Assembly: GCF_051233685.1 (NCBI RefSeq)
Contig: NZ_JBAMMY010000014.1
Coordinates: 1-21,931, forward strand
From: RPRI01 sp051233685
GTDB lineage: Bacteria; Desulfobacterota; Desulfobacteria; Desulfobacterales; RPRI01
Direction of reading: 5' to 3'
DNA length: 21,931 nt
Shown: positions 14,775-21,794 of the stretch, piece by piece
Layout of the letters: each line of letters opens with the position of its first letter
Position numbering within the stretch: position 1 is the stretch's first letter
Position numbers and translations under genes: made by a program
Notes under the pieces: generated by a model
What the model was told of the DNA's origin: nothing
Database searches by the model: none
The model's input: only the letters and a program-made list of their open reading frames with translations

Positions 14775-15878
14775 ATGAAAAGGGAAAGACTTCGTGAAGG
14801 CTTTACTACAGGGTCGGCTGCCGCAGCCGGTGCAAAGGCGGCTGTTTTGCTGCTTTTGGGACAGCCTTATGTCAGGGATGTGGATATTGCACTTCCGATA
14901 GATGGGAGAATAAAGATACCTGTTGAATCTGTTGAAATACTGCCTGGTGAGGTAGCAAGAGCTACTGTAATAAAAGACGGAGGCGATGATCCTGATGTAA
15001 CTCATAAGGCTCAAATCAGGGTAAATGTTAAATGGATAGAGGATGTAAAAGCAGGCATTATCATTGAGGGCGGTAAGGGAGTGGGAAGAGTTACCCGTTT
15101 GGGCTTGCCGGTTGCTATTGGTAAGGCAGCCATCAATCCTGCGCCGCTTTTGCAGATAGAAGCTGCTGTTAAGGAAGGTTTGCAGCAATGCGGTATAAAA
15201 AAGTCGGTGTCTGTAATTATAGAAGTGGATAACGGTGAACAGATTGCAAAAAAGACTTTAAACCCGCGGCTTGGCATTGTTGGAGGTATTTCCATACTGG
15301 GAACAAGAGGTACTGTTAAGCCGTTTTCAAATGACGCCTATAAAGATACTATCACAATATCAATGGATGTGGCGAAAGCTTCAAATGCAAACATAATATC
15401 TCTTTCAACCGGAGGTAAGAGCGAAAGATATTTAAGGCGGATAAAAAATAAACTTCCCGATAGCTCATTTATTCAGGTAGCGGATTTTTTCGCTTTTTCT
15501 ATAAAAGCCGCGGCAGAAAGGGGTTTTAAAGAGATCATATATTCCTGCTTTTTCGGAAAGCTTGTTAAAATGGCTCAGGGGTTTTCAAATACTCATGCGA
15601 AACATTCCGGTATGAATCTGGAAAAATTGTCAAAATGGTGCATAGACGCAGGCATGAACAAAATCAGCGCATTAGATGTGGCAAATGCGAATACCTCAAT
15701 AGAGGCCTTGTATATCATTAATCGTGATAGCTTAAAAAATGAGATTCTGGGCGTTGTTGTAAATAAAGCCATGGCCTCTGCCAGAAAATTTGCCGGACCA
15801 AATATAGATATCACATATTATCTTTTTGATTTTGATGGCAGCATTGTGATGCAAAAACAAAGCAAGGGAAATTTCTGA
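14775..15878 (+). CDS. cbiD: Cobalt-precorrin-5B C1-methyltransferase
   Basis: A 367-residue protein of the CbiD family, which methylates C1 after loss of the two-carbon fragment in the anaerobic route. It begins LREGFTTGSAAAAGAKAA, the classic CbiD opening, and has KDGGDDPDVTHKAQI (66-80), then GGKGVGRVTRLGL and the central GIVGGISILGTRGTVKPFS. CbiD has no counterpart in the aerobic route, so it confirms the oxygen-independent pathway. Separated by one base from cbiC and by two bases from cbiET. Length is normal. Confidence 0.95.
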   Translation: MKRERLREGFTTGSAAAAGAKAAVLLLLGQPYVRDVDIALPIDGRIKIPVESVEILPGEVARATVIKDGGDDPDVTHKAQIRVNVKWIEDVKAGIIIEGGKGVGRVTRLGLPVAIGKAAINPAPLLQIEAAVKEGLQQCGIKKSVSVIIEVDNGEQIAKKTLNPRLGIVGGISILGTRGTVKPFSNDAYKDTITISMDVAKASNANIISLSTGGKSERYLRRIKNKLPDSSFIQVADFFAFSIKAAAERGFKEIIYSCFFGKLVKMAQGFSNTHAKHSGMNLEKLSKWCIDAGMNKISALDVANANTSIEALYIINRDSLKNEILGVVVNKAMASARKFAGPNIDITYYLFDFDGSIVMQKQSKGNF

Positions 15879-15880
15879 CA

Positions 15881-17104
15881 ATGAAGCCGGTGAAAATAAT
15901 CGGAACAGGTCTTAATCCTGATGATCTTTCAAAACAGACGGCAGATATTATTGCAAAAGCCCAGGTGCTTGTGGGGGGCAAAAGGCTATTGGATTGTTTT
16001 GCGGATCCTTTTGCGGATAAGGGAGCCAAAAAAATTCCGGTTTGCGGTAACTTAAATGAAGTAGTTGAAAGTATCAAAGCTGCTCTTTCACAAAAGCTTA
16101 ATATTGTGGTTTTAGCTGATGGTGATCCGGGTTTTTACGGCATTGCCGATCTGCTTGTAAACAAACTTGGGAAAAACAACGTAGAGATCTTTCCTAATAT
16201 AACCACACTCCAATGTGCTGCATCCAGGCTTAAAATATCATGGAAGGATATTGTTACCGTTTCTCTTCATGGCCGCAGTGATCTTTTGCCTCTGTTAAAC
16301 TCTTTATCATTAAATGACAGGGTAGGGGTCTTTACTGACCAAAAGTATAACCCTGCAAAAATTGCTGAACAATTGCTATTGCGGGGAGTGGATACTTTCC
16401 GGATGATTGTCTTTGAAAATCTGTGCACGGAAGCTGAAAATATTTGCGAGCTTGATCTTAAAGATGCTTTGAATAAAACTTTTTCAGCACTTAATTTTGT
16501 GATTTTAGACAGGATCGGACATCCTGAGATTTCTCTTACTCCCGGTATGGATGAGGATACCTATATTCATCAAAAAGGCCTGATAACCAAGAAAGAAGTT
16601 CGCGCCGCAGGTCTTGCCGCTTTAAAAATCAGGCCTGATCATACTGTTTGGGATCTTGGGGCAGGCTGTGGGTCGGTTGCTATTGAAGCCTCTGTTTTTG
16701 CATTTAAGGGGCGGGTTGTTGCTGTGGAAAAAGAGCCTGAAAGGGTTTTGCAGATAAAGGAAAATATACGGAGAATGGGAGCATATGCCGTGGATGCGGT
16801 TTGTGGCGATATGCCGGAATGTCTGCAAGCATTGCCTGATCCTGACAGAATCTTTATAGGAGGCGGCCTGGGCCATGATGACAGTGTCCTGATAGCAGCG
16901 GCAAACCGTCTTAAACCGGGAGGAAGACTGGTTTTGCATCTGGTTCTGACAGGTTCTTTGATGCGTGCCATAAAATATTTAAATGATACCAGATGGCCTG
17001 TTTCCATAAGTCAGATTCTGGTGTCAAGATCTGTTCCTCTTTGTGATGATATGCGTTTAGAGTCTCAGAATCCGGTATTTATTGTCAGTAGTAAAAAGTG
17101 TTAG
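15881..17104 (+). CDS. cbiET: CbiET: C5-methyltransferase fused to decarboxylating C15-methyltransferase
   Basis: A 407-residue fusion. Residues 1-210 are CbiE (IGTGLNPDDLS at the start, LADGDPGFYGIA at 78-89), which methylates C5 of cobalt-precorrin-7. Residues 225-405 are CbiT, a Rossmann methyltransferase with the SAM motif WDLGAGCGSVAIEA (257-270), AVEKEPERV and RIFIGGGLGHD, which methylates C15 with decarboxylation at C12. The same fusion is called CobL in the aerobic route. The stop codon lies inside the left arm of the 17-bp inverted repeat at 17097-17160. The ribosome binding site is weak (AAGGGAAATTTCTGACA). Confidence 0.93.
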   Translation: MKPVKIIGTGLNPDDLSKQTADIIAKAQVLVGGKRLLDCFADPFADKGAKKIPVCGNLNEVVESIKAALSQKLNIVVLADGDPGFYGIADLLVNKLGKNNVEIFPNITTLQCAASRLKISWKDIVTVSLHGRSDLLPLLNSLSLNDRVGVFTDQKYNPAKIAEQLLLRGVDTFRMIVFENLCTEAENICELDLKDALNKTFSALNFVILDRIGHPEISLTPGMDEDTYIHQKGLITKKEVRAAGLAALKIRPDHTVWDLGAGCGSVAIEASVFAFKGRVVAVEKEPERVLQIKENIRRMGAYAVDAVCGDMPECLQALPDPDRIFIGGGLGHDDSVLIAAANRLKPGGRLVLHLVLTGSLMRAIKYLNDTRWPVSISQILVSRSVPLCDDMRLESQNPVFIVSSKKC

Positions 17105-17160
17105 GTGTTAAGTGTTAGGAATTATTTGTTTTTAAAATTAGTTACTTAACACCTAACACT
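17097..17160 (+). repeat. 17-bp inverted repeat of heptamer units between cbiET and cbiF
   Basis: AGTGTTAGGTGTTAAGT (17097-17113) pairs perfectly with ACTTAACACCTAACACT (17144-17160) around a 30-nt loop. The arms consist of 7-bp units (TGTTAGG, TGTTAAG, TGTTAGG; then CTTAACA, CCTAACA, CTTAAAA, CTTAACA) continuing to about 17177. The left arm overlaps the cbiET stop. No T-tract follows, so this is not a classical terminator; it may be a mobile repeat, an RNA processing or stabilising stem, or a partial attenuator. Confidence 0.8.
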
Positions 17161-17202
17161 TAAAACTTAACACTTAATATCATTAATTATTAGGGGATTG
17201 AT

Positions 17203-17964
17203 ATGGAAAAAAAATGTCCGGTCAGTTTTATAGGTGCCGGTCCCGGAGATCCGGAGCTGATTACTGTAAAAGGACAAAAGCGTATAAGTGAGGCGGATCT
17301 TATACTTTATGCCGGATCTTTGGTGCCCAAAGAACTGATAACAGACGTTAAAGACAGTGCCAGGATCATTGACTCTTCAGGTATGACACTTGATGAAACT
17401 CATTTAATGATTCTTGAAACGATTAGAAATGGCGGCACAGTGGCAAGGGTTCATACCGGTGATCCATCACTTTATGGGGCGATAAAAGAACAGATTTTAC
17501 TTCTGGACAAAGACGGAATTGCTTTTGAAATTATTCCTGGTGTAACTGTGGCGTTTGCAGCAGCAGCGGCTGCAAAAATCTCTTTTACTTTGCCGGAAGC
17601 AGTGCAGACCTTAATTTTTACCAGGCTTGGCGGACGTACTCCGGTGACTGAGACCCAGCGCTTAAAATATCTTGCAAGACATATGGCTTCCATTGCCGTT
17701 TATCTGTCTTCTGAAAATCCGGAAAAAATGGTTGAAGAACTGATCGACGGAGGATATCCGAATGACACTCCGGTTATAATTGCCCATCGTGTCGGCTGGC
17801 CGGACGAGCGGATTATCTCAACACGGCTTGAATCTGTTGTATCTGAAACAAAAAATGCAGAAATTAAAAGACAGGCAGTTTTTTTGATACTTCCCGGACA
17901 GGATAAAGAGTCAGCGTTTTCAAAACTTTATGATCCAAAATTTTCTCACGGGTTCAGAAAATGA
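17203..17964 (+). CDS. cbiF: Cobalt-precorrin-4 C11-methyltransferase
   Basis: A 253-residue SAM-dependent methylase of the CbiF/CobM group, adding the C11 methyl group. It opens CPVSFIGAGPGDPELITVKG, and contains VARVHTGDPSLYGAIKEQ, the CbiF-type version of the SAM site, and FTRLGGRTPVTE in the middle. The ATG at 17203 follows AGGGGATTGAT, a good ribosome binding site that may allow independent translation after the repeat-containing gap. Overlaps cbiG by 4 bp. The product feeds CbiG. Confidence 0.94.
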   Translation: MEKKCPVSFIGAGPGDPELITVKGQKRISEADLILYAGSLVPKELITDVKDSARIIDSSGMTLDETHLMILETIRNGGTVARVHTGDPSLYGAIKEQILLLDKDGIAFEIIPGVTVAFAAAAAAKISFTLPEAVQTLIFTRLGGRTPVTETQRLKYLARHMASIAVYLSSENPEKMVEELIDGGYPNDTPVIIAHRVGWPDERIISTRLESVVSETKNAEIKRQAVFLILPGQDKESAFSKLYDPKFSHGFRK

Positions 17965-18995
17965 AAAGTACTGCCGTTTATGCGCTTACGCCAAGGGGAG
18001 CGCAATTGGGAAAAACTATTTCCGATCAAATGAAGGCCGATTTTTTTCTGCCGTCGGCGTTTGCCGCAGATTTTGATGCTATACCTTTTACAGGCATGTT
18101 AAGGGTAGTTAAAAAAAACTTTTCACTTTATTTAAGACATATCTTTATTGCTTCTGCGGGCATTGTTGTTCGTGCAATAAGTCCGCATCTTGCATCCAAG
18201 TATGAAGATCCTGCTGTAGTAGTTTTAGATCAGGAAGGAAAATTTTGCATCAGCCTTATTTCAGGCCATCTTGGCGGAGCCAATCGTCTGGCAAAAGAAG
18301 TGGCGGAATTAACCAAAGGTATTCCTGTCATTACAACCGCCACAGACTCAGCCGGGATTGTTTCCCTGGATATGCTGGCAAAAGAAAAAAAACTTAAAAT
18401 GTTAAATCCCAAAGCGGTAAAGCATGTAAGTATGGCCCTGCTTTCGGATAAGCCTGTTATGATATTTGATGCCAACAACAGCCTTGGTCTTAAAAATAAA
18501 GATAATTCGATTAAAATAATATGGATTAGCCGTGAAGAAGACATGCGCGATGATTTGCCTGGTGTAAGGGTAACATTCAAGGCGGTAAAAAATCCCAGCC
18601 CCGGCCATTTGATTCTTCATCCGAAATGTTTGATTGCCGGAGTTGGGTGCAACCGCGGAACCAATGAACAGGAGATTTTAGAGTTTATTGCAAACACCTT
18701 TGAGGGAAAAGGATTTTCGTTACACAGCCTTAAATGCCTTGTCTCAATTGTGAATAAAAATGACGAACCCGGCCTTTTGAGCGCCGCAAAAAAAATGGAT
18801 GTTCCGGTAATATTTCTGGTATCTGATGAATTAAAGACAATTAAACCACCGCATGAGTCAGATCTGGTGGAAAAACATATAGGAGTAAAAAGTGTATGCG
18901 AAGCGGCGGCAATGTTTGTATCCGGGAACAAAAAACTTCTGGTTCCGAAATTAAAGACCCGAAATGTCACGTTGGCAATAGCGCTGGAAGTTTAA
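17961..18995 (+). CDS. cbiG: Cobalt-precorrin-5A hydrolase
   Basis: A 344-residue protein that opens the delta-lactone of cobalt-precorrin-5A and releases acetaldehyde, a step specific to the anaerobic route. The N-terminal domain has IASAGIVVRAISPHL (63-77) and LISGHLGGANRLAKEV (99-114), the core CbiG signatures; the C-terminal domain contains AGVGCNRGTNEQEILEFI and ends VCEAAAMFVSGNKKLLVPKL. The family's middle and C-terminal domains are all present, so the gene is full length even though its last 100 nt also encode the start of cbiH in another frame. Confidence 0.94.
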   Translation: MKSTAVYALTPRGAQLGKTISDQMKADFFLPSAFAADFDAIPFTGMLRVVKKNFSLYLRHIFIASAGIVVRAISPHLASKYEDPAVVVLDQEGKFCISLISGHLGGANRLAKEVAELTKGIPVITTATDSAGIVSLDMLAKEKKLKMLNPKAVKHVSMALLSDKPVMIFDANNSLGLKNKDNSIKIIWISREEDMRDDLPGVRVTFKAVKNPSPGHLILHPKCLIAGVGCNRGTNEQEILEFIANTFEGKGFSLHSLKCLVSIVNKNDEPGLLSAAKKMDVPVIFLVSDELKTIKPPHESDLVEKHIGVKSVCEAAAMFVSGNKKLLVPKLKTRNVTLAIALEV

Positions 18996-19738
18996 CGATA
19001 GTAAGCCTTGGCCCCGGCGATCCTCAATACCTTGTTCCAAAGGCAAGACAGGCGCTGGTTGATGCAGAAGTTGTCGTTGGTTACAAAACATATATCGATC
19101 TTGTGGATCCTGAGCTGCTTGAAGGAAAAGAAACGATATCAAACGGAATGAAAGCTGAGATCAAGCGTTGCAGCATGGCTGTTCAAAAAGCGCTTGAAGG
19201 AAAGAATGTCGCGGTTGTATGCAGCGGTGATGCGGGTATTTACGGCATGGCTGGCCTTGTGTTTGATATTCTAAAAGAGCGAAAGCTTCTGGAAGATGTA
19301 AAAGTAAAAGTAATCCCCGGAATACCTGCCCTTGCTGCAGCTGCATCACTTTTGGGAGCACCTCTGATGCATGATTTTGCTGTTATCAGCTTAAGCGACC
19401 TTATGACGCCATGGGAAGATATTAAGGCAAGAGTTGAAGCGGCTTCAAAGGCGGATTTTGTTATCGTGCTTTACAATCCCAAATCAAAAAAAAGAAACTG
19501 GCAGCTTGAAGAGGCATTAAATATAATCGGAAATTACAGAACGGGAGAAACTCCGGTAGGAATTGTAAGAAATGCGGCAAGAAAAGATGAGTCCGTATGT
19601 ATTACAACAATATCTGAAGTAAATTTATCTGAAGTGGATATGATGTCTATAATTATAGCCGGAAATTCCAAAACCTGGGCGTATCAAAATAACATGGTGA
19701 CTCCCAGGGGTTATGTGGAAAAATATGGGGTAGATTGA
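18896..19738 (+). CDS. cbiH: Cobalt-factor III/precorrin-3B C17-methyltransferase
   Basis: A 280-residue SAM-dependent methylase that adds the C17 methyl and contracts the ring. The conserved core begins at residue 33 (LTIVSLGPGDPQYLVPKARQ), and VVCSGDAGIYGMAGLVFD and FVIVLYNPKSKKRNWQLEEA mark it as CbiH/CobJ. The ATG at 18896 is the only ATG, GTG or TTG upstream of the core in this frame; it gives a 100-nt overlap with cbiG and a 32-residue N-terminal extension with no similarity to the family. AGGAG about 11 nt before it could serve as ribosome binding site. It is the last gene of the operon seen here. Confidence 0.92.
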   Translation: MRSGGNVCIREQKTSGSEIKDPKCHVGNSAGSLTIVSLGPGDPQYLVPKARQALVDAEVVVGYKTYIDLVDPELLEGKETISNGMKAEIKRCSMAVQKALEGKNVAVVCSGDAGIYGMAGLVFDILKERKLLEDVKVKVIPGIPALAAAASLLGAPLMHDFAVISLSDLMTPWEDIKARVEAASKADFVIVLYNPKSKKRNWQLEEALNIIGNYRTGETPVGIVRNAARKDESVCITTISEVNLSEVDMMSIIIAGNSKTWAYQNNMVTPRGYVEKYGVD

Positions 19739-19806
19739 AATATAAACAGGTTTGAACCGGTTTCATAATCAGGCATAAAAGTATAACGTTATTACCAATT
19801 ACCGCA

Positions 19807-20049
19807 TTAATTACATTCAATCATAATGCCGCAGCTTTCACATCTGTAAATTGTTGCGGCATTATGTGAAGATTTTACTTCTTCAAAATCATAATATTTC
19901 TGCTTCTTTGCCTCAAAACATTCCGGACAGTAACCATCCTCAAGTTCATCAGCCTTTATCGTCAGATGACAGTGAACGCATCTGAGCCGGCTGCTTTGTT
20001 GCGGCAGAAGTACAAGGTGCTTGTGTTTGCAGTTATCCATGCCGGGCAT
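19807..20049 (-). CDS. Small zinc-ribbon protein (80 aa), function unknown
   Basis: A cysteine-rich protein with pairs C24-x2-C27, C41-x2-C44 and C70-x2-C73, plus C7, H9, H11, H28 and C79, arranged as CVHCHLTI, CPECFE and CESCGIMIEC. This suggests two zinc-binding modules, one central and one between the N- and C-terminal parts. I recall similar short proteins in anaerobic Deltaproteobacteria with a YDFEEV motif (here YYDFEEVKSS), but no function. It is convergent with the cobalamin operon, 68 bp from the cbiH stop. Start at 20049 is uncertain; M4 at 20040 is also possible and neither has a strong ribosome binding site. The 3' end of the gene holds a 12-bp inverted repeat. Confidence 0.7.
   Translation of the reverse strand: MPGMDNCKHKHLVLLPQQSSRLRCVHCHLTIKADELEDGYCPECFEAKKQKYYDFEEVKSSHNAATIYRCESCGIMIECN
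19822..19866. repeat. 12-bp inverted repeat within the 3' end of the zinc-ribbon gene
   Basis: CATAATGCCGCA (19822-19833) pairs perfectly with TGCGGCATTATG (19855-19866), loop 21 nt. It lies in coding sequence and after the cbiH stop, so it could slow or end transcription from the cobalamin operon; no T-tract is adjacent on either strand. Confidence 0.65.
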
Positions 20050-20251
20050 CTTAAATTACTGCTTATGATAAATCAAGAGCCTATATTTCCCATAACAGGG
20101 TAAGTGCATTTGGAAATAATATATTTCTTCAAAACAAGCTGTCATGCCGGATTTGATTCGGTATCCGGTTTCATGTCAAGAATGGATTGTTGATGCCAAA
20201 GCAGTGATATTGCAGACGTAAGATTGAGCATTCTCATGAAGTTGCAGATTT
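20050..20251. other. Non-coding interval
   Basis: No gene is seen. A short CCGGAT / ATCCGG pair (around 20144-20166) is the only symmetrical feature noticed. Confidence 0.35.
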
Positions 20252-20625
20252 TTAACGTAAATCGTGATCCGGGGTAACGCCATATTCATGCTTGTAGTAT
20301 TCGAGAGATAAACCTGCCTTATCATCCGGTGTAATATCAAGGTTGCCGGTAAATGTTATTGCGTTACGATCATAATCACTGTTCTCACGCTTGCCGTCAT
20401 CAGGAGCAATGGGCATATTCTTTGGAGCAGCGGGTTTTGTGGGAGCAACTGCCATGCTGTTTATAACATCCGCCGGAAGAGAAAATCTCTCCGCAAGTTT
20501 GAATCCATCCGATTCCTTGTGACTTGCTCCAAGAAAATAACTGAAATTACCAATCTTCCAACCATGCGTTACCTGAATATGATGAGTATTGTAATAGCGG
20601 TGGCCCGGAAAAACTGTACAGTTTT
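20252..20625 (-). pseudogene. TonB-dependent outer-membrane receptor fragment
   Basis: The minus-strand frame reads GHRYYNTHHIQVTHGWKIGN, then FSYFLGASHKESDGFKLAER, DGKRENSDYDRNAITFTGNL and DITPDDKAGLSLEYYKHEYG before a stop. Alternating polar and hydrophobic strands, the FLGASHKESDGF type strand and the TPDDKAGLSL strand are typical of TonB-dependent receptor beta-barrels of the BtuB/CirA kind. The plug domain, TonB box and most of the barrel are absent, and the 5' side has no start consistent with such a protein, so this is a degraded internal piece of about 125 residues. Its position beside the cobalamin locus makes a former corrinoid receptor plausible but unproven. Confidence 0.65.
20610..20625. 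repeat. Perfect 16-bp palindrome
   Basis: AAAACTGTACAGTTTT is self-complementary and sits at the point where similarity of the receptor fragment begins on the minus strand. It could be a repressor site or a junction scar. Confidence 0.55.
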
Positions 20626-20645
20626 CGTGTTTCTGACAAAATAGT

Positions 20646-20690
20646 GATAAAGCATGACAAAACCTCCATTTTAGGTTATTATGCTTTATC
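20646..20690. repeat. Nested inverted repeat upstream of the nucleotidyltransferase operon
   Basis: GATAAAGCAT (20646-20655) pairs with ATGCTTTATC (20681-20690); inside, AACCT (20660-20664) pairs with AGGTT (20673-20677). On the minus strand an SD-like GGAGG and an ATG lie within the structure. It might be an operator or the edge of a mobile repeat. Confidence 0.55.
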
Positions 20691-20760
20691 GTTAAAACCT
20701 TAATTTACAACCAAAACTTTGCTAACCGCTATGTTTGAGGGTTGGCTGTAGGAAAAGCAA

Positions 20761-20958
20761 ATGAAAAAAATAGAAGAAAATTACCAACGCATAACGGATG
20801 ATAGTCGTTTATTCGATATCCGCTTCTGGCAATCCCAGGGAGATCTTGCCATTTTTGAGGCAGTAGCGGAAATGCTAAATGATTATTTATTAATTCGAGG
20901 GAAAAATGCTGACGAGTCCAGACTTCAGAGAACTATTGAAAATTTTCGAAAAGCATAG
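20761..20958 (+). CDS. Small protein (65 aa) paired with a nucleotidyltransferase, function unknown
   Basis: A 65-residue protein starting MKKIEENYQRITDDSRLFDI, followed by RFWQSQGDLAIFEAVAEMLN and DYLLIRGKNADESRLQRTIE. It is predicted mostly helical, soluble, without signal or membrane segment. I recall similar short proteins immediately upstream of DUF6036/AbiEii-like nucleotidyltransferases. The last 53 nt overlap the downstream gene, so the two are surely co-translated. The ATG follows GTAGGAAAAGCAA, an acceptable ribosome binding site. Whether it is a toxin, antitoxin or structural partner cannot be told. Confidence 0.65.
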   Translation: MKKIEENYQRITDDSRLFDIRFWQSQGDLAIFEAVAEMLNDYLLIRGKNADESRLQRTIENFRKA

Positions 20959-21379
20959 AATACGTTATCTTATAGTGGGCGGATATGCAGTAATGAAATA
21001 CAGCGAGCCCCGATTCACTAAAGATCTTGATGTATTTGTAGCAACTGATCAAGATAATGCAAATGGTGTGTATGCGGCCTTGAAGGAATTTGGTGCACCA
21101 CTGGAAAATCTTACTCCGGATGACTTCACACAAAAAGGCTATTTCTATCAGATGGGTAGGCCACCTATACGTGTCGATATTATGATGTCGATTCCAGGAA
21201 TCGAGTTTGACGAGGCATGGGAGAAACGCGAAGTGTTTGAGTTGGGTGATCTTAAAATCCTCTTCATTTCTCGATCTGACCTAATTCGAGCAAAAGAAGT
21301 GAGCGCAAGACCACAAGATAAGCTCGATATTGACAAACTCAGGGAAGCCGAACAATTAGATGCACTTGACGAAAAATAG
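20906..21379 (+). CDS. AbiEii/MNT-like nucleotidyltransferase (DUF6036-type)
   Basis: A 157-residue protein of the nucleotidyltransferase-beta fold. The active-site pattern is visible: YLIVGGYAVMKY (G25, G26), then R36-F-TKDLDVFV with D40 and D42, and a third acidic residue D91 in PPIRVDIMMS. The C-terminal FISRSDLIRAKEVSARPQDK is typical of this group, whose K/D residues also occur in AbiEii and MNT proteins. Such enzymes modify tRNA or partner proteins in toxin-antitoxin or abortive-infection systems. It overlaps the 65-aa gene by 53 nt. Full length for the family; the exact role is inference. Confidence 0.82.
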   Translation: MLTSPDFRELLKIFEKHRIRYLIVGGYAVMKYSEPRFTKDLDVFVATDQDNANGVYAALKEFGAPLENLTPDDFTQKGYFYQMGRPPIRVDIMMSIPGIEFDEAWEKREVFELGDLKILFISRSDLIRAKEVSARPQDKLDIDKLREAEQLDALDEK

Positions 21380-21794
21380 CGTACCGCTCCGCTTTGTACC
21401 ATTTGTCGCAAGTGATCCAAGTAGTCTTTAGTAATAAACAGTTTCTAAAGAATCCGATAGCATTTCTTAGTAGGTGTAAGTCTATGTTAGAATTTTAATC
21501 AAAATTAAGGCAAAGATATATATTTGCCCCACTGCCCATTTTATTTTTCCAGGGGAGGAGGCATAGCCGAAATAAGCCCGGCTAACATAATGGAAGCTTA
21601 ATCTGATCCTTTCTGATTCCGGAATAATCCGAGAAATTGTTGGCAAAATACTTCTGCTTCCGTGTGCTCTCTTTTGGATCGCTGACCCATGATTATCAAT
21701 CCTTGAGAAGTCGGTAATCGATATCATATGATCATGAGCCAACGATCATTTATAATCATCCTTTGGGTAGCATTTTATTGAGATATAATCAAAA
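21380..21794. other. Unassigned interval before the IS256-type element
   Basis: I recognise no gene. An 86-codon minus-strand frame (21742 to 21482) has an odd composition, lacks a ribosome binding site and matches nothing I know; it is more likely a remnant or chance frame. A 6-bp stem (CTTTAG / CTAAAG near 21425-21450) follows the nucleotidyltransferase gene but has no T-tract. Confidence 0.4.

Noticed and set aside
20579..20662. Minus-strand 27-codon ORF MLYHYFVRNTKTV... with a good GGAGG site
   Set aside because: It is very short, overlaps the receptor fragment in another frame and has no clear membrane pattern; noted only as a curiosity.
21482..21742. 86-codon minus-strand frame before the IS256-type element
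   Set aside because: No ribosome binding site, no recognisable motif and an unlikely composition; may be a remnant but cannot be supported as a gene.
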